DNA of 64,000 nt, taken from the NCBI RefSeq assembly GCF_000011245.1, contig NC_004193.1, positions 2,210,501 to 2,274,500 of the forward strand, in the 5' to 3' direction. Of the stretch, positions 1 through 8,332 are shown piece by piece (within the stretch, counting starts at the first letter, position 1; each line of letters begins with the position of its first letter). The stretch comes from Oceanobacillus iheyensis HTE831 (GTDB lineage Bacteria; Bacillota; Bacilli; Bacillales; Amphibacillaceae). The notes beneath the pieces are model-generated. The model saw only the letters and a list, made by a program, of their open reading frames with translations, did not search any database and was not told where the DNA came from. The translations under genes were made by a program, and so were the position numbers.

Positions 1-66
1 AGATAATTAACTGAAAAAAGTATCGAAACTCGTCGAGTATCTATAAAAAATTAGTTCAACTTGTTT

Positions 67-672
67 TTAAGAAGGATTTGTAAAAATGCATTCAATTGAC
101 TCATAGTCTTTATCACGAATAGATTTAATCAATCGAGGGTAGAATCCATCGATATAATACTGCTTTGGGACAGTAGATGAGAACTCTTCTAAGAGCATCC
201 AAATTCGATCCATTAACAAATTATTCGTCCTTTTTAACAAAAAGGAAAAGAATTTATGATGTAAATCATCTGCTTCATACAATTGATCTATTTTCTCTAG
301 TTCCTCTATATCTTTTTCAGTAAGATTTTCCACCGCAAGCTTAGTTGCTTCTTTTTCAATGATTTGTTTAGTCCAAGGTATTTCATGCTTTATATTATTT
401 TGAGTCAAGATGAAAGAAGATAGAAGTTCAACTGTTTGAAAGGATTGATAAGAATTAAGAAATGTACCTTCTCCATGTCTTGTTTCTATTAACCCAATTA
501 ATTCTAATGCTCGTAAAGCTTCTCTTATGGAAGATCTTCCAGCATTAAGTTTATCTGAAAGCTCTCTTTCGGAAGGAAGCTTGTCCCCGGCATTTAAATG
601 GTTTATCTCTATATAGCGCTGTAACTCTTTAATTACGCTTTGATAAACCTTTTGTTTATTTGTTACTGTCAT
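67..672 (-). CDS. FadR-type GntR transcriptional regulator
   Basis: DNA-binding repressor of about 201 aa. Residues 5-70 form the GntR winged helix (GDKLPSERELSDKL, then GRSSIREALRALE, then ETRHGEGTFL). The rest is helical and resembles a short FCD effector domain. A GTG 12 bases upstream overlaps the AAGGAG ribosome-binding site, so I chose the ATG, which leaves 11 bases of spacing. It begins 15 bases after the malic enzyme stop, so the two are co-transcribed. The malic enzyme promoter carries a palindrome of the FadR-family type, so this protein probably represses its own operon. Effector unknown. Bacilli often keep such a regulator between malic enzyme and accDA; accDA would lie left of the window. 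Confidence 0.85.
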   Translation of the reverse strand: MTVTNKQKVYQSVIKELQRYIEINHLNAGDKLPSERELSDKLNAGRSSIREALRALELIGLIETRHGEGTFLNSYQSFQTVELLSSFILTQNNIKHEIPWTKQIIEKEATKLAVENLTEKDIEELEKIDQLYEADDLHHKFFSFLLKRTNNLLMDRIWMLLEEFSSTVPKQYYIDGFYPRLIKSIRDKDYESIECIFTNPS

Positions 673-687
673 GCGGGGATTCACTCC

Positions 688-1923
688 TTATTTTTCCTGC
701 TGTGTTAATTTCCTTGTCTTTTCTGCTACTTCTTCAGGATCTACATTCATTCTAGCGACTCCAGTACTCATTGCTGCTTTTGCAACATGAGAAGCTACTA
801 ATGGTGCTACTCTTTCATCAAACGGTGACGGAATAACATAATCATCGTGTAATTCATCATCGGAAATAAGCGTAGCTATCCCTTCAGCGGCTGCTACTTT
901 CATTTCTTCATTTATTCTAGTCGCTCTAACATCCAATGCTCCGCGGAAAATACCAGGAAAAGCTAGAACATTATTAACTTGATTGGCAAAATCAGATCGT
1001 CCTGTTCCAATCACTCTAGCTCCTGCTTCTTTCGCATCCTCTGGAAGGATTTCTGGATCTGGATTTGCCATTGCAAAAATTATCGCGTCATCATTCATGC
1101 TTCTTACCATATCTTTTGTTAAAGCACCGCCAACAGAAACACCAATAAATACATCTGCACCTTCTAGCACATCTGAAAGACTACCTTCAACCTTATTGGC
1201 GTTGGTATACTTAGCAACACTGTCTTTTACAGTATTCATACCGTATGGCCGTCCTTCATATATTGCACCTTTAGAGTCGCACATGATCATATCTCGTACA
1301 CCGAAGCTTTGTAATAGACGAATAATTGCAATACCAGCTGCACCTGCTCCATTCGCTACAACTTTAATATCAGAGAATTTCTTTCCTACTAGTTTTAATG
1401 CATTAATTAATCCAGCTACTGTAACAATAGCTGTTCCATGTTGATCATCGTGAAAAATAGGAATATTTGTCTCACTCTTTAATCTATCTTCAATAATAAA
1501 ACAGTTTGGTGCTGCAATATCTTCTAAATTTACTCCCCCGAAATTCGGTTCTAGTAATTTAACAGTTTGAACTATTTGCTCTACATCGTGTGTATCTACA
1601 CAAATTGGAAAAGCATCTACTCCAGCAAAACCTTTAAATAATACTGCTTTCCCTTCCATAACCGGTAGTGCAGCTTCAGGTCCGATATTCCCTAATCCCA
1701 ATACCGCTGATCCGTCACTCACTACCGCAACCATGTTACCTTTCATCGTATAGTCATATACTGTTTCTTTACGGTCATAAATTTCTTTACATGGTTCTGC
1801 TACACCAGGAGAATAAGCTAAACTTAAATCCTTTGCATCTTTTACGGGAACCTTTGTATTTATTTCTAATTTACCTTGCTTTACTTTATGTAAATGCAAA
1901 GCTTCATCTCTTAAGTTTGCCAT
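688..1923 (-). CDS. ytsJ: NADP-dependent malic enzyme (YtsJ type)
   Basis: Oxidative decarboxylation of malate to pyruvate, supplying NADPH. At 411 aa it has the usual length of bacterial short malic enzymes such as B. subtilis YtsJ. Visible motifs are the catalytic Tyr region [11 protein letters not shown] (about residues 35-45), the Lys-containing [16 protein letters not shown], metal-binding NLEDIAAP and HDDQHGTA, and the dinucleotide-binding [13 protein letters not shown] (about 190-202). ATG start behind AAGGAGAGG. First gene of a two-gene operon with the GntR regulator. Its promoter and a palindromic operator lie just upstream, so expression is probably repressor-controlled. Cofactor preference for NADP is inferred from family similarity. 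Confidence 0.93.
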   Translation of the reverse strand: MANLRDEALHLHKVKQGKLEINTKVPVKDAKDLSLAYSPGVAEPCKEIYDRKETVYDYTMKGNMVAVVSDGSAVLGLGNIGPEAALPVMEGKAVLFKGFAGVDAFPICVDTHDVEQIVQTVKLLEPNFGGVNLEDIAAPNCFIIEDRLKSETNIPIFHDDQHGTAIVTVAGLINALKLVGKKFSDIKVVANGAGAAGIAIIRLLQSFGVRDMIMCDSKGAIYEGRPYGMNTVKDSVAKYTNANKVEGSLSDVLEGADVFIGVSVGGALTKDMVRSMNDDAIIFAMANPDPEILPEDAKEAGARVIGTGRSDFANQVNNVLAFPGIFRGALDVRATRINEEMKVAAAEGIATLISDDELHDDYVIPSPFDERVAPLVASHVAKAAMSTGVARMNVDPEEVAEKTRKLTQQEK

Positions 1924-1984
1924 AAGAGTACCTCTCCTTTTAAACTTCGTTATCGATAATACATATTTTAAAATAGCGATACCG

Positions 1985-2003
1985 CAAGTGGTCAGACCAC
2001 TTG
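1985..2003 (-). promoter_or_regulatory. FadR-family operator palindrome
   Basis: A perfect 19-bp palindrome, CAAGTGGTC-A-GACCACTTG. The core TGGTCAGACCA matches the TGGTnnGACCA operator core known for the FadR subfamily of GntR regulators (PdhR, LldR, FadR). It sits just downstream of the -10 box of the malic enzyme promoter, a classic repression position. The regulator two genes on is the obvious ligand. Confidence 0.8.
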
Positions 2004-2015
2004 TGACCTCTATAT

Positions 2016-2043
2016 ATTATAACAAATGATATAACTGTGTAAA
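2016..2043 (-). promoter_or_regulatory. SigA promoter of the malic enzyme operon
   Basis: -35 TTTACA (2038-2043), 16-bp spacer and -10 TATAAT (2016-2021) on the minus strand. The palindromic operator begins about 12 bases beyond the -10 box. Confidence 0.7.
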
Positions 2044-2053
2044 GTCATCACTA

Positions 2054-5000
2054 TCATTTGACTGCCACATTCTCTTTACCAAAAAATCCTTCTAATTGTT
2101 TCTGAACTTTACGATCAACGCGTAAAGAATAATGTTCTGAAAGTCGATAAGACTGCTTTAAATCTCTGTCATAAACAATAATCGGTATCTCTCCCGGTTC
2201 TAATTCAGCTAGTTGTCTTAATTTTTCTATAACCTGAGTTCTCTTACTAGAATGTGTTCGTATAAAAACTTCACCGGAGGGCTCATGTCTTTCCAGTTCA
2301 CTTTCTTGAAATGGGTGTCCTGATTGAATGACGATTTGTAGTCTTTGTTTTCTATCTTCTACCACCCCGGAAATTTGCAATAACATGCCTTCTTCCACTT
2401 TATTGCTAATTTGTCTAAATAAATCAGGGAATAATACAGCATCTATCTCAAGCTCTTCATCACTTATCGTTAAAAACGCCATTCTATCTCCGCGTTTAGT
2501 ACGAATTACTTTCATCGCATCAACAATTACGACTGCATGTATGACCTTCCTCGTATTTACTAATTTCTTTGCATGAGACAAGGTGATATTCCCTGCACTT
2601 CGTAATTTTTTACGATATTCTTTAAGCGGGTGACTAGAGACATAGAATCCAAGGAGTTCTTTTTCATCACTCAATTTCTTTATCTTTGTAAAATCTTCTA
2701 TTTCTGTATAACTTTCCACCATTTCTATTTGATCTTGAAATAAGCTTGGTTGATCTAGAAATTCTTTAAATAATTCCTTTTGTTCGATAGCTTGATCAAT
2801 AGAAGCAAGTAAGCTGGCGCGATTTCTGTAAATCGAATCAAACACCCCTACGAGCACCAGATTTTCAATAATGGTTCTAGAGACTATCTTTAAATTGACC
2901 CGCATACAAAAATCAAAAAAGTTTTTAAAAGTACCATCTTTTCGAGCTTGAAGTATCTCTTGAATTGGTTGTATGCCAATACCTTTAATAGCACTAAGTC
3001 CCATACGAATATCTTTTCTTTCTACCGCATACTTTCCATAGCTTTTATTAATATCTGGTGGAAGTATATTGCCATTAAGTTTTTTAAATTCCTGAATATA
3101 AGTATTGATCTTCTCCTGTTGATTGCGAACTCCACTAATTAATTCAGCATAAAAAGCATTAGGGTAATGTGCCTTCATATAAGCTAATTGATACGAAATT
3201 TTACTATATGCCACAGCATGACTTCGCGGGAATCCATAATTTGCAAATCTTACTATCCAACTAAAGATTTCATCTGCAACTTCTTTTTTATACCCTCTAT
3301 TTATACAACCATCAATGAATGCTTGCTTTTGTTTATACATGTCTGATTCTTTCTTTTTACTAACAGCACGGCGAAGTATATCTGCTTCACCCAATGTAAA
3401 CCCAGCAATCACGTTGGCAATTTGCATTATCTGTTCTTGATATATAAGCACTCCGTAAGTCTTACTAAGAATGGGCTTTAAATCAGGATGCGGATAGCTA
3501 ACAGGTTCTACATTCTTCTTTCTTCTAATGTAGGTGGGGATAAAATCCATTGGACCGGGACGATATAAAGCATTTACTGCAACAATATCTTCAAAAGTAG
3601 AAGGCATTAATTCTTGTAATACTTTCTTCATCCCATCAGATTCTAATTGAAAAACCCCATTCGTATGACCTTTTCTCAATAATTGAAAAGTAGCTTCATC
3701 TTGCTCTGGAATTTCTGCTAGTTGCAATGAACGATGCCTACTATTCGTAATAGCAGTATTCACTTTTTCAATTAAGGATAGATTACGAAGTCCTAAAAAG
3801 TCCATTTTCAGTAACCCTATTGTTTCTAGTTCACCCATTGCATATTGTGTTAAATATGTTTGATTGGTTCCAATTGTTAACGGAACATGGTTGGTTAATT
3901 TCTTTTCACTTATAACTACCCCTGCTGCGTGCGTGGAAACGTTCCTTGGAATTCCTTCTAATTTTACCGCTATGGAAAACAACAACTTTAATCTAGAAGA
4001 TTGCTTTACATACGCTTTTAATTCTTCTTTTTCTTTTAGTATATCTGTAAGCGACCGATTTGATTGAGTTGGAATCTCCTTCATTACATAGTTCATATCC
4101 ATTTCATGAACATCTAATGTTTTCATTAATTCTCTTAATACGGATCTTGCAGCAAATGTACCAAAAGTTATAATTTGTGCAACATGATCTTGTCCATATT
4201 TCTCTCTAACATAATCAATCACTTCATCCCTGCGAACATCTGAAAAGTCAACGTCTATATCTGGCATAGATAAGCGTTCTGGATTCAAGAATCGCTCAAA
4301 TAATAGGTTATACTCTAAAGGGTCTACTTCGGTTATCCCCAATAGATAGGCAACTATAGAACCTGCAGATGAACCACGACCTGGTCCTACTGCAATTTGA
4401 TTATCCTTAGCATACTGAATAAAATCAGCAACAATTAAAAAATAATCACTATAATTCATTGATTGTATAACTTCTAATTCATAGTTTAATCGATTCATAA
4501 TCTGATCATTACGTTCTTTGTAGCGTTCTTCTATCTTGCTAATACAAAGTTGTTGTAAATAACTATCTGCAGTTAGTGAATTCGGCACAGGAAAAGATGG
4601 GATGTACCGTTCATTCATATTAATTTCTAAATTGCATTTATCTTTAATTCTTTCGGTATTAGCTAACGCTTCTGGTGCAATATATTGAAATAAATCTTCC
4701 ATCTCTTTTTCTGTAGTAAAATGAAGCTGTTTATTCTTTGAATTGATTTCAGTCCCGTCCCACTTTTCTCCATATCGGATTGCTTGAAGACAGTCATAAG
4801 CGATATGATCATTCTCATGAAGATAACGAACCTCTTGTATACTTGTTAAAGGTATCGAAAGCGACTGTAACGACTGAATGACTTCCAAACTATGTCGATC
4901 TACCCCAATATAAAAATCGTCATCAGAAAAAAGATTACTCCAAGAAGAAAAATAAGTCCCTAATTCCTCTGTAAAAACTTTCTCCATACCTGTGGTAACA

Positions 5001-5374
5001 GGCAAAATACCTACAATATCATCCGTGTAGTTATCTAATAACGATTTTTCAACTTCTTCATTTCCATTTATATTTATGTTTGTACTTAATGAAATTAAAT
5101 TCTGGTAGCCGTTATTATTTTTTGCCAATAAAACACATGGAACTGTCTCATTTAACTGTTCGTCCTTCACCATTACTGTAAGACCAATAATCGGCTTAAT
5201 CCCATTATCTATACATGCCTTGTAAAAAGAAATTGCCCCGTAGAGTACTCCGATATCCGTTAGAGCTAAAGCCTCTTGTCTTTCTTGTTTTGCCTTATCT
5301 ATCAATTTTGGGATAGTAATGGTACTTTCCATTAAACTATATCCCGATTTTATATATAAATGTGTAAATGACAT
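2054..5374 (-). CDS. dnaE: DNA polymerase III alpha subunit DnaE
   Basis: Replicative polymerase of the DnaE3 group. In Firmicutes it extends primers before handing over to PolC. 1106 aa, close to the B. subtilis length. Order: N-terminal PHP domain (1 to about 200), polymerase palm with GPGRGSSAGS (about 328-337) and the catalytic PDIDVDF (about 371-377), fingers with YRPGPMDFIP and YGVLIYQEQIMQIA, helix-hairpin-helix near 800, and an OB fold (about 965-1040). The PHP domain has lost metal ligands (THLYIKSGYSL where active PHP domains have HxH; ALTDIG in place of ALTDHG), so it is not a proofreading exonuclease. ATG start; ribosome-binding site AAAGGCGGG. Confidence 0.96.
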   Translation of the reverse strand: MSFTHLYIKSGYSLMESTITIPKLIDKAKQERQEALALTDIGVLYGAISFYKACIDNGIKPIIGLTVMVKDEQLNETVPCVLLAKNNNGYQNLISLSTNININGNEEVEKSLLDNYTDDIVGILPVTTGMEKVFTEELGTYFSSWSNLFSDDDFYIGVDRHSLEVIQSLQSLSIPLTSIQEVRYLHENDHIAYDCLQAIRYGEKWDGTEINSKNKQLHFTTEKEMEDLFQYIAPEALANTERIKDKCNLEINMNERYIPSFPVPNSLTADSYLQQLCISKIEERYKERNDQIMNRLNYELEVIQSMNYSDYFLIVADFIQYAKDNQIAVGPGRGSSAGSIVAYLLGITEVDPLEYNLLFERFLNPERLSMPDIDVDFSDVRRDEVIDYVREKYGQDHVAQIITFGTFAARSVLRELMKTLDVHEMDMNYVMKEIPTQSNRSLTDILKEKEELKAYVKQSSRLKLLFSIAVKLEGIPRNVSTHAAGVVISEKKLTNHVPLTIGTNQTYLTQYAMGELETIGLLKMDFLGLRNLSLIEKVNTAITNSRHRSLQLAEIPEQDEATFQLLRKGHTNGVFQLESDGMKKVLQELMPSTFEDIVAVNALYRPGPMDFIPTYIRRKKNVEPVSYPHPDLKPILSKTYGVLIYQEQIMQIANVIAGFTLGEADILRRAVSKKKESDMYKQKQAFIDGCINRGYKKEVADEIFSWIVRFANYGFPRSHAVAYSKISYQLAYMKAHYPNAFYAELISGVRNQQEKINTYIQEFKKLNGNILPPDINKSYGKYAVERKDIRMGLSAIKGIGIQPIQEILQARKDGTFKNFFDFCMRVNLKIVSRTIIENLVLVGVFDSIYRNRASLLASIDQAIEQKELFKEFLDQPSLFQDQIEMVESYTEIEDFTKIKKLSDEKELLGFYVSSHPLKEYRKKLRSAGNITLSHAKKLVNTRKVIHAVVIVDAMKVIRTKRGDRMAFLTISDEELEIDAVLFPDLFRQISNKVEEGMLLQISGVVEDRKQRLQIVIQSGHPFQESELERHEPSGEVFIRTHSSKRTQVIEKLRQLAELEPGEIPIIVYDRDLKQSYRLSEHYSLRVDRKVQKQLEGFFGKENVAVK

Positions 5375-5515
5375 AAAATCCCGCCTTTTGATCTAAACAA
5401 GTTAATTATAACAAGCAATGAACGAACATGTATACGGTTTTAATCGGATCCCGCATAACTTGTACAATATCTCATATATATGTATAAGGATACACCGCAT
5501 AAGGAGTGTATGTAT

Positions 5516-5848
5516 ATGGAAGAACGTTTTTTCGCTGCCTTTATTCATTGTTTTTTTATCGCACTAGGAGTAATTATTGGAGGATCTATTATAGGTAGTA
5601 TTGGTGAATTTGCTACTGGGGATGCCGCTCTAACTTCCATTAGCAGGATTGCTGACCGATTACGTATTTGGGCGATAGTAGCTGCAATAGGAGGTACATT
5701 TGACGCTATTGCAAATTTTGAAAAGGGACTGTTAGATGGAACACCATTAGATCTTTTCAAACAAATTTTATTAATTTTATCAGCAATGGGCGGTGTAAAG
5801 TTAGGAATAATAATTATTAATTGGTTTGCACAAGGAGATATACCCTAA
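5516..5848 (+). CDS. ytrH: Sporulation membrane protein YtrH
   Basis: Integral membrane protein of about 110 aa. In B. subtilis the YtrH/YtrI pair is made in the mother cell under SigE and is needed for efficient sporulation. Three hydrophobic stretches are visible: FIHCFFIALGVIIGGSIIGS near the N-terminus, IWAIVAAIGGTF in the middle, and ILLILSAMGGVKLGIIIINW near the end. Of three in-frame ATGs I chose the third, nine bases after AAGGAG; the second is only three bases from it. The stop overlaps the ytrI start by one base (TAATG), indicating translational coupling. I could not find a convincing SigE promoter upstream. Confidence 0.88.
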   Translation: MEERFFAAFIHCFFIALGVIIGGSIIGSIGEFATGDAALTSISRIADRLRIWAIVAAIGGTFDAIANFEKGLLDGTPLDLFKQILLILSAMGGVKLGIIIINWFAQGDIP

Positions 5849-6351
5849 TGCATATTCCACCTTACCACAAAAAACCAACTTGGAGATTGTTTTTCGTAGG
5901 TGTATTCTTCGGTTCGATTATAGGATACCTAGTTATTATTTATATGTATGGATCTATGTATGAAGACTTATTAAAAGAAAACATAGAATTAACGAGTGAA
6001 GTCAATGAATTAAAGAAACAGAACAACGCATTACTTGAAGATAAAGAAGAAAGAGATGAAGAATCTCAGCAACCATTAACCGTATCAAGTATTGAAATCA
6101 TCTTTCAAGAACCAGAACGACTAAAAATGGATTTACTTATTCAAGACCAATTAAAGGCTTTGATTAGACAGGAAATTGACCATTTAATTGGTGAAGAATT
6201 AGCTACCTTATCTAAAGCAGACCAACTATTGTATTCTACTATTGAACATAAAGGTTTTGAATTAGAGGATCTTACCTATCGTTTCTCTGTAAAGAAAATT
6301 GTGATCGATTCAGAATTAGAAATTGTTTTATACCCCGAATCTGTACAATAA
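5848..6351 (+). CDS. ytrI: Sporulation protein YtrI
   Basis: Partner of YtrH, 167 aa, the same length as B. subtilis YtrI. It begins MHIPPYHKKPTW, resembling the B. subtilis N-terminus. One membrane segment follows (about residues 15-38), then a charged coiled-coil-prone stretch (about 43-75) and a soluble C-terminal domain. ATG start sits ten bases after AAGGAG and overlaps the ytrH stop. Role is inferred from B. subtilis; molecular activity is unknown. Confidence 0.86.
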   Translation: MHIPPYHKKPTWRLFFVGVFFGSIIGYLVIIYMYGSMYEDLLKENIELTSEVNELKKQNNALLEDKEERDEESQQPLTVSSIEIIFQEPERLKMDLLIQDQLKALIRQEIDHLIGEELATLSKADQLLYSTIEHKGFELEDLTYRFSVKKIVIDSELEIVLYPESVQ

Positions 6352-6448
6352 TGAATCTTATGTGACAGTTCCACCCATTTATAGTAAATTAACTTAGTAT
6401 CGGATATACTTAAACTATAAAGATACTTAAATGAAGGGAGTTTTAATT

Positions 6449-6652
6449 ATGTTACCCATCCATTTAAGAAGAATTCGGGATAAAAAAATACAACTTCTTC
6501 GTCAGGGTTTTAGCGCTTATGCAGAAACTAAAGAATTGATCCGCTTAATGGAAAATTCCATAAAAAAAGAGAATATAACTGTACAATATGATTATGATCA
6601 TGCTGGGTGCTGGTTTGTTCCGATTAGTAGTTCTGATCAAAAATCGAGTTAA
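6449..6652 (+). CDS. Small conserved protein of unknown function
   Basis: Predicted 67-aa basic protein (MLPIHLRRIRDKKIQLLRQG...) with no membrane segment. Start placed at the ATG eight bases after GAAGGGAG; an earlier in-frame ATG lies within the ribosome-binding region. It sits between ytrI and nrnA, where B. subtilis also has a small gene (possibly ytzJ, but I cannot confirm the homology). The helical RIRDKKIQLLRQGFSAYAETKELIRLME could support a protein or nucleic acid contact. Function unknown. Confidence 0.7.
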   Translation: MLPIHLRRIRDKKIQLLRQGFSAYAETKELIRLMENSIKKENITVQYDYDHAGCWFVPISSSDQKSS

Positions 6653-6668
6653 ACTCATTATATTGAAT

Positions 6669-6775
6669 GAGGCTGAGACAAAACAAAAAGATTTAATCAA
6701 AAGACGTTTCTATAGCAGGTTTCAAAAGTAAAACATGCGGAATATCTTTGGATTAAATACTTTTGTCTCAGCCTC
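6669..6775. repeat. Long-hairpin dispersed repeat, copy A
   Basis: About 107 bp with terminal inverted repeats GAGGCTGAGACAAAA / TTTTGTCTCAGCCTC, so the RNA folds into a long hairpin in either direction. It lies between convergent genes and could terminate both. Related to copies at 14379, 32532 and 41275; the minus-strand reading aligns with the copy at 32532. Confidence 0.85.
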
Positions 6776-6783
6776 TTCTCTAT

Positions 6784-7731
6784 TTATATTTCGTATTCTT
6801 CACATACTTTTTCAAGCTCAGCTTCTAATGCTTTTGCTTCCTCCCAACTGTATACAGTAGCACCAGATGCTAATGGGTGACCACCCCCATTAAATTGTGA
6901 AGCTACTTCATTTACCACAGGACCTTTAGAACGTAATCGTGTACGTATTTGATCAGATTCCTCAATAAAGAATACCCATGCTTTAATACCTTTCACATCT
7001 CCTACTACTTGAACAAGCTGACTAGATTCATCCACACTAACGTCATATCTTTCTAGTAGTTCAGCGGTTAATTTAATCGTACATAACCCGGATGAGGACA
7101 GCTCAAAATTTTGCAATATGTGGCCACTCAGTCTAGAAATTTTATCTTCTACGCTATACAATTCGTTATACAACTCTGACCGATCAAAATTAAAAGCAAC
7201 CAACTCCGCAACTAATTGAAACGTTTTTTTCGTCGTGCTTGGGAATTTAAATCTTCCTGTATCCCCTACAATCCCCACGTATAAGAGACGTGCAGCATTA
7301 TTATTTAGTTTTAGACCTTCTTTTTCACCATATGTTGCTAAATCAACAATCATTTCACTAACAGAACTGGCATTCGTATCCACCCATTGAATATCTCCAT
7401 ATGTATCTGTTTCTGGATGGTGATCAATCTTAATTATCTTCCCGCCCATCGTGTATCGCTGATCATCTATACGAGGTTGGTTAGCGGTATCACAAACTAT
7501 AACTAAACTATCTTTGTAAATCTCCTCACGAATAACATCCATTTCATCTAAAAACTTTAAAGATGGTTCAGTTTCACCTACAATGTAAACTTCTTTCTTA
7601 GGAAAAGAATTCTTTATCAGATGCTTTAACCCTGCTTGAGATCCAATTGCATCTGGGTCTGGGCGTACATGCCGATGAATAATTATCCGATTATATTGTT
7701 TGATTGCTTCAATAATATGTTGTCTTGTCAA
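6784..7731 (-). CDS. nrnA: Bifunctional oligoribonuclease / pAp phosphatase NrnA
   Basis: DHH-DHHA1 phosphoesterase that degrades 2-5 nt RNA fragments and converts 3'-phosphoadenosine 5'-phosphate to AMP. 315 aa against 313 in B. subtilis. Motifs: RPDPDAIGS (about 22-30), VIVCDTANQ, the DHH signature in IDHHPETDTYGD, and the DHHA1 nucleotide-binding GGGHPLASGA near the C-terminus. The start is TTG, seven bases after AGGAGG; no upstream ATG fits. Monocistronic-looking, with a long hairpin repeat just past its stop. Confidence 0.94.
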   Translation of the reverse strand: MTRQHIIEAIKQYNRIIIHRHVRPDPDAIGSQAGLKHLIKNSFPKKEVYIVGETEPSLKFLDEMDVIREEIYKDSLVIVCDTANQPRIDDQRYTMGGKIIKIDHHPETDTYGDIQWVDTNASSVSEMIVDLATYGEKEGLKLNNNAARLLYVGIVGDTGRFKFPSTTKKTFQLVAELVAFNFDRSELYNELYSVEDKISRLSGHILQNFELSSSGLCTIKLTAELLERYDVSVDESSQLVQVVGDVKGIKAWVFFIEESDQIRTRLRSKGPVVNEVASQFNGGGHPLASGATVYSWEEAKALEAELEKVCEEYEI

Positions 7732-7846
7732 TCTACTTCCTCCTATATACTATCTAATTTACTCTAGCTATCCTATTGGAAAAACGTTACAATGTTAACG
7801 GTATAGATTATTCATATTATAGCATGAGCTAGGAGCGATTAAAAAA

Positions 7847-8143
7847 ATGGTTATATTTCCAATTCTTATTGTACTTTCTGCAGTTCTCTATATTTACTAT
7901 AAGGTAGCTATTATTCGTGAAAAAGATCCTCTTACACAAAAATATTTTAATGGTAAAGCAAGAATTTGTTTAGGTATATTTCTATCCACATTCGCAATTA
8001 ATCAATATTTAAACTACCTAACGCAGATAAGCCTTTTTATTGGAATTCTTTTGCTTATTGTCGGGTTACCTCAGATCTTAAGAGGGATCGGTGAAACTAG
8101 ACATTACCGGAGCGAATGGCGACGACTTAACCCAAATGAATAA
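7847..8143 (+). CDS. ytpI: Membrane protein YtpI
   Basis: 98-aa integral membrane protein of unknown function, conserved next to nrnA and ytoI in Bacillus. Three hydrophobic segments: residues 1-18, about 42-62 and 66-82. A polar tail follows (RGIGETRHYRSEWRRLNPNE). Start ATG is 11 bases after AGGAG. Followed by an intrinsic terminator. Confidence 0.8.
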   Translation: MVIFPILIVLSAVLYIYYKVAIIREKDPLTQKYFNGKARICLGIFLSTFAINQYLNYLTQISLFIGILLLIVGLPQILRGIGETRHYRSEWRRLNPNE

Positions 8144-8181
8144 AAAGCACACGTTTAGTAACTAGTGAACGCGTACTTTTA

Positions 8182-8214
8182 GGGAGTTTGACATTGATCG
8201 AACTTCCTTTTTTT
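8182..8214 (+). terminator. Terminator after ytpI
   Basis: Ten-pair stem GGGAGTTTGA / TCGAACTTCC (G-U pairs allowed), six-base loop, then a run of seven T. Confidence 0.75.
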
Positions 8215-8248
8215 ATGGATAAAAGTCATCATGTTTATCTTGCAAAAC

Positions 8249-8294
8249 AAAAACCGACTGATAATCTAATTAAAATCCGATTACAGTCGTTTTG
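8249..8294 (-). terminator. Terminator after ytoI
   Basis: Stem CGACTG-TAATC with its complement GATTA-CAGTCG (one bulged base). On the minus strand it is followed by TTTTTGTTTT, just downstream of the ytoI stop. Confidence 0.65.
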
Positions 8295-8332
8295 TTTATA
8301 ATTATTACTATAAAAATATAGTGTAAGTTACT

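Noticed and set aside
28-38. Short dyad ACTCG-T-CGAGT at the left edge
   Set aside because: Only five pairs and no clear T run; the context beyond the window is needed to call a terminator or operator.
983-1925. Plus-strand frames opposite the malic enzyme gene
   Set aside because: They are antisense shadows of a strongly conserved enzyme with no coding signals of their own.
5420-5470. SigE promoter for ytrHI
   Set aside because: A CATAACTT sequence resembles a -10 box but the -35 match is too weak to call.
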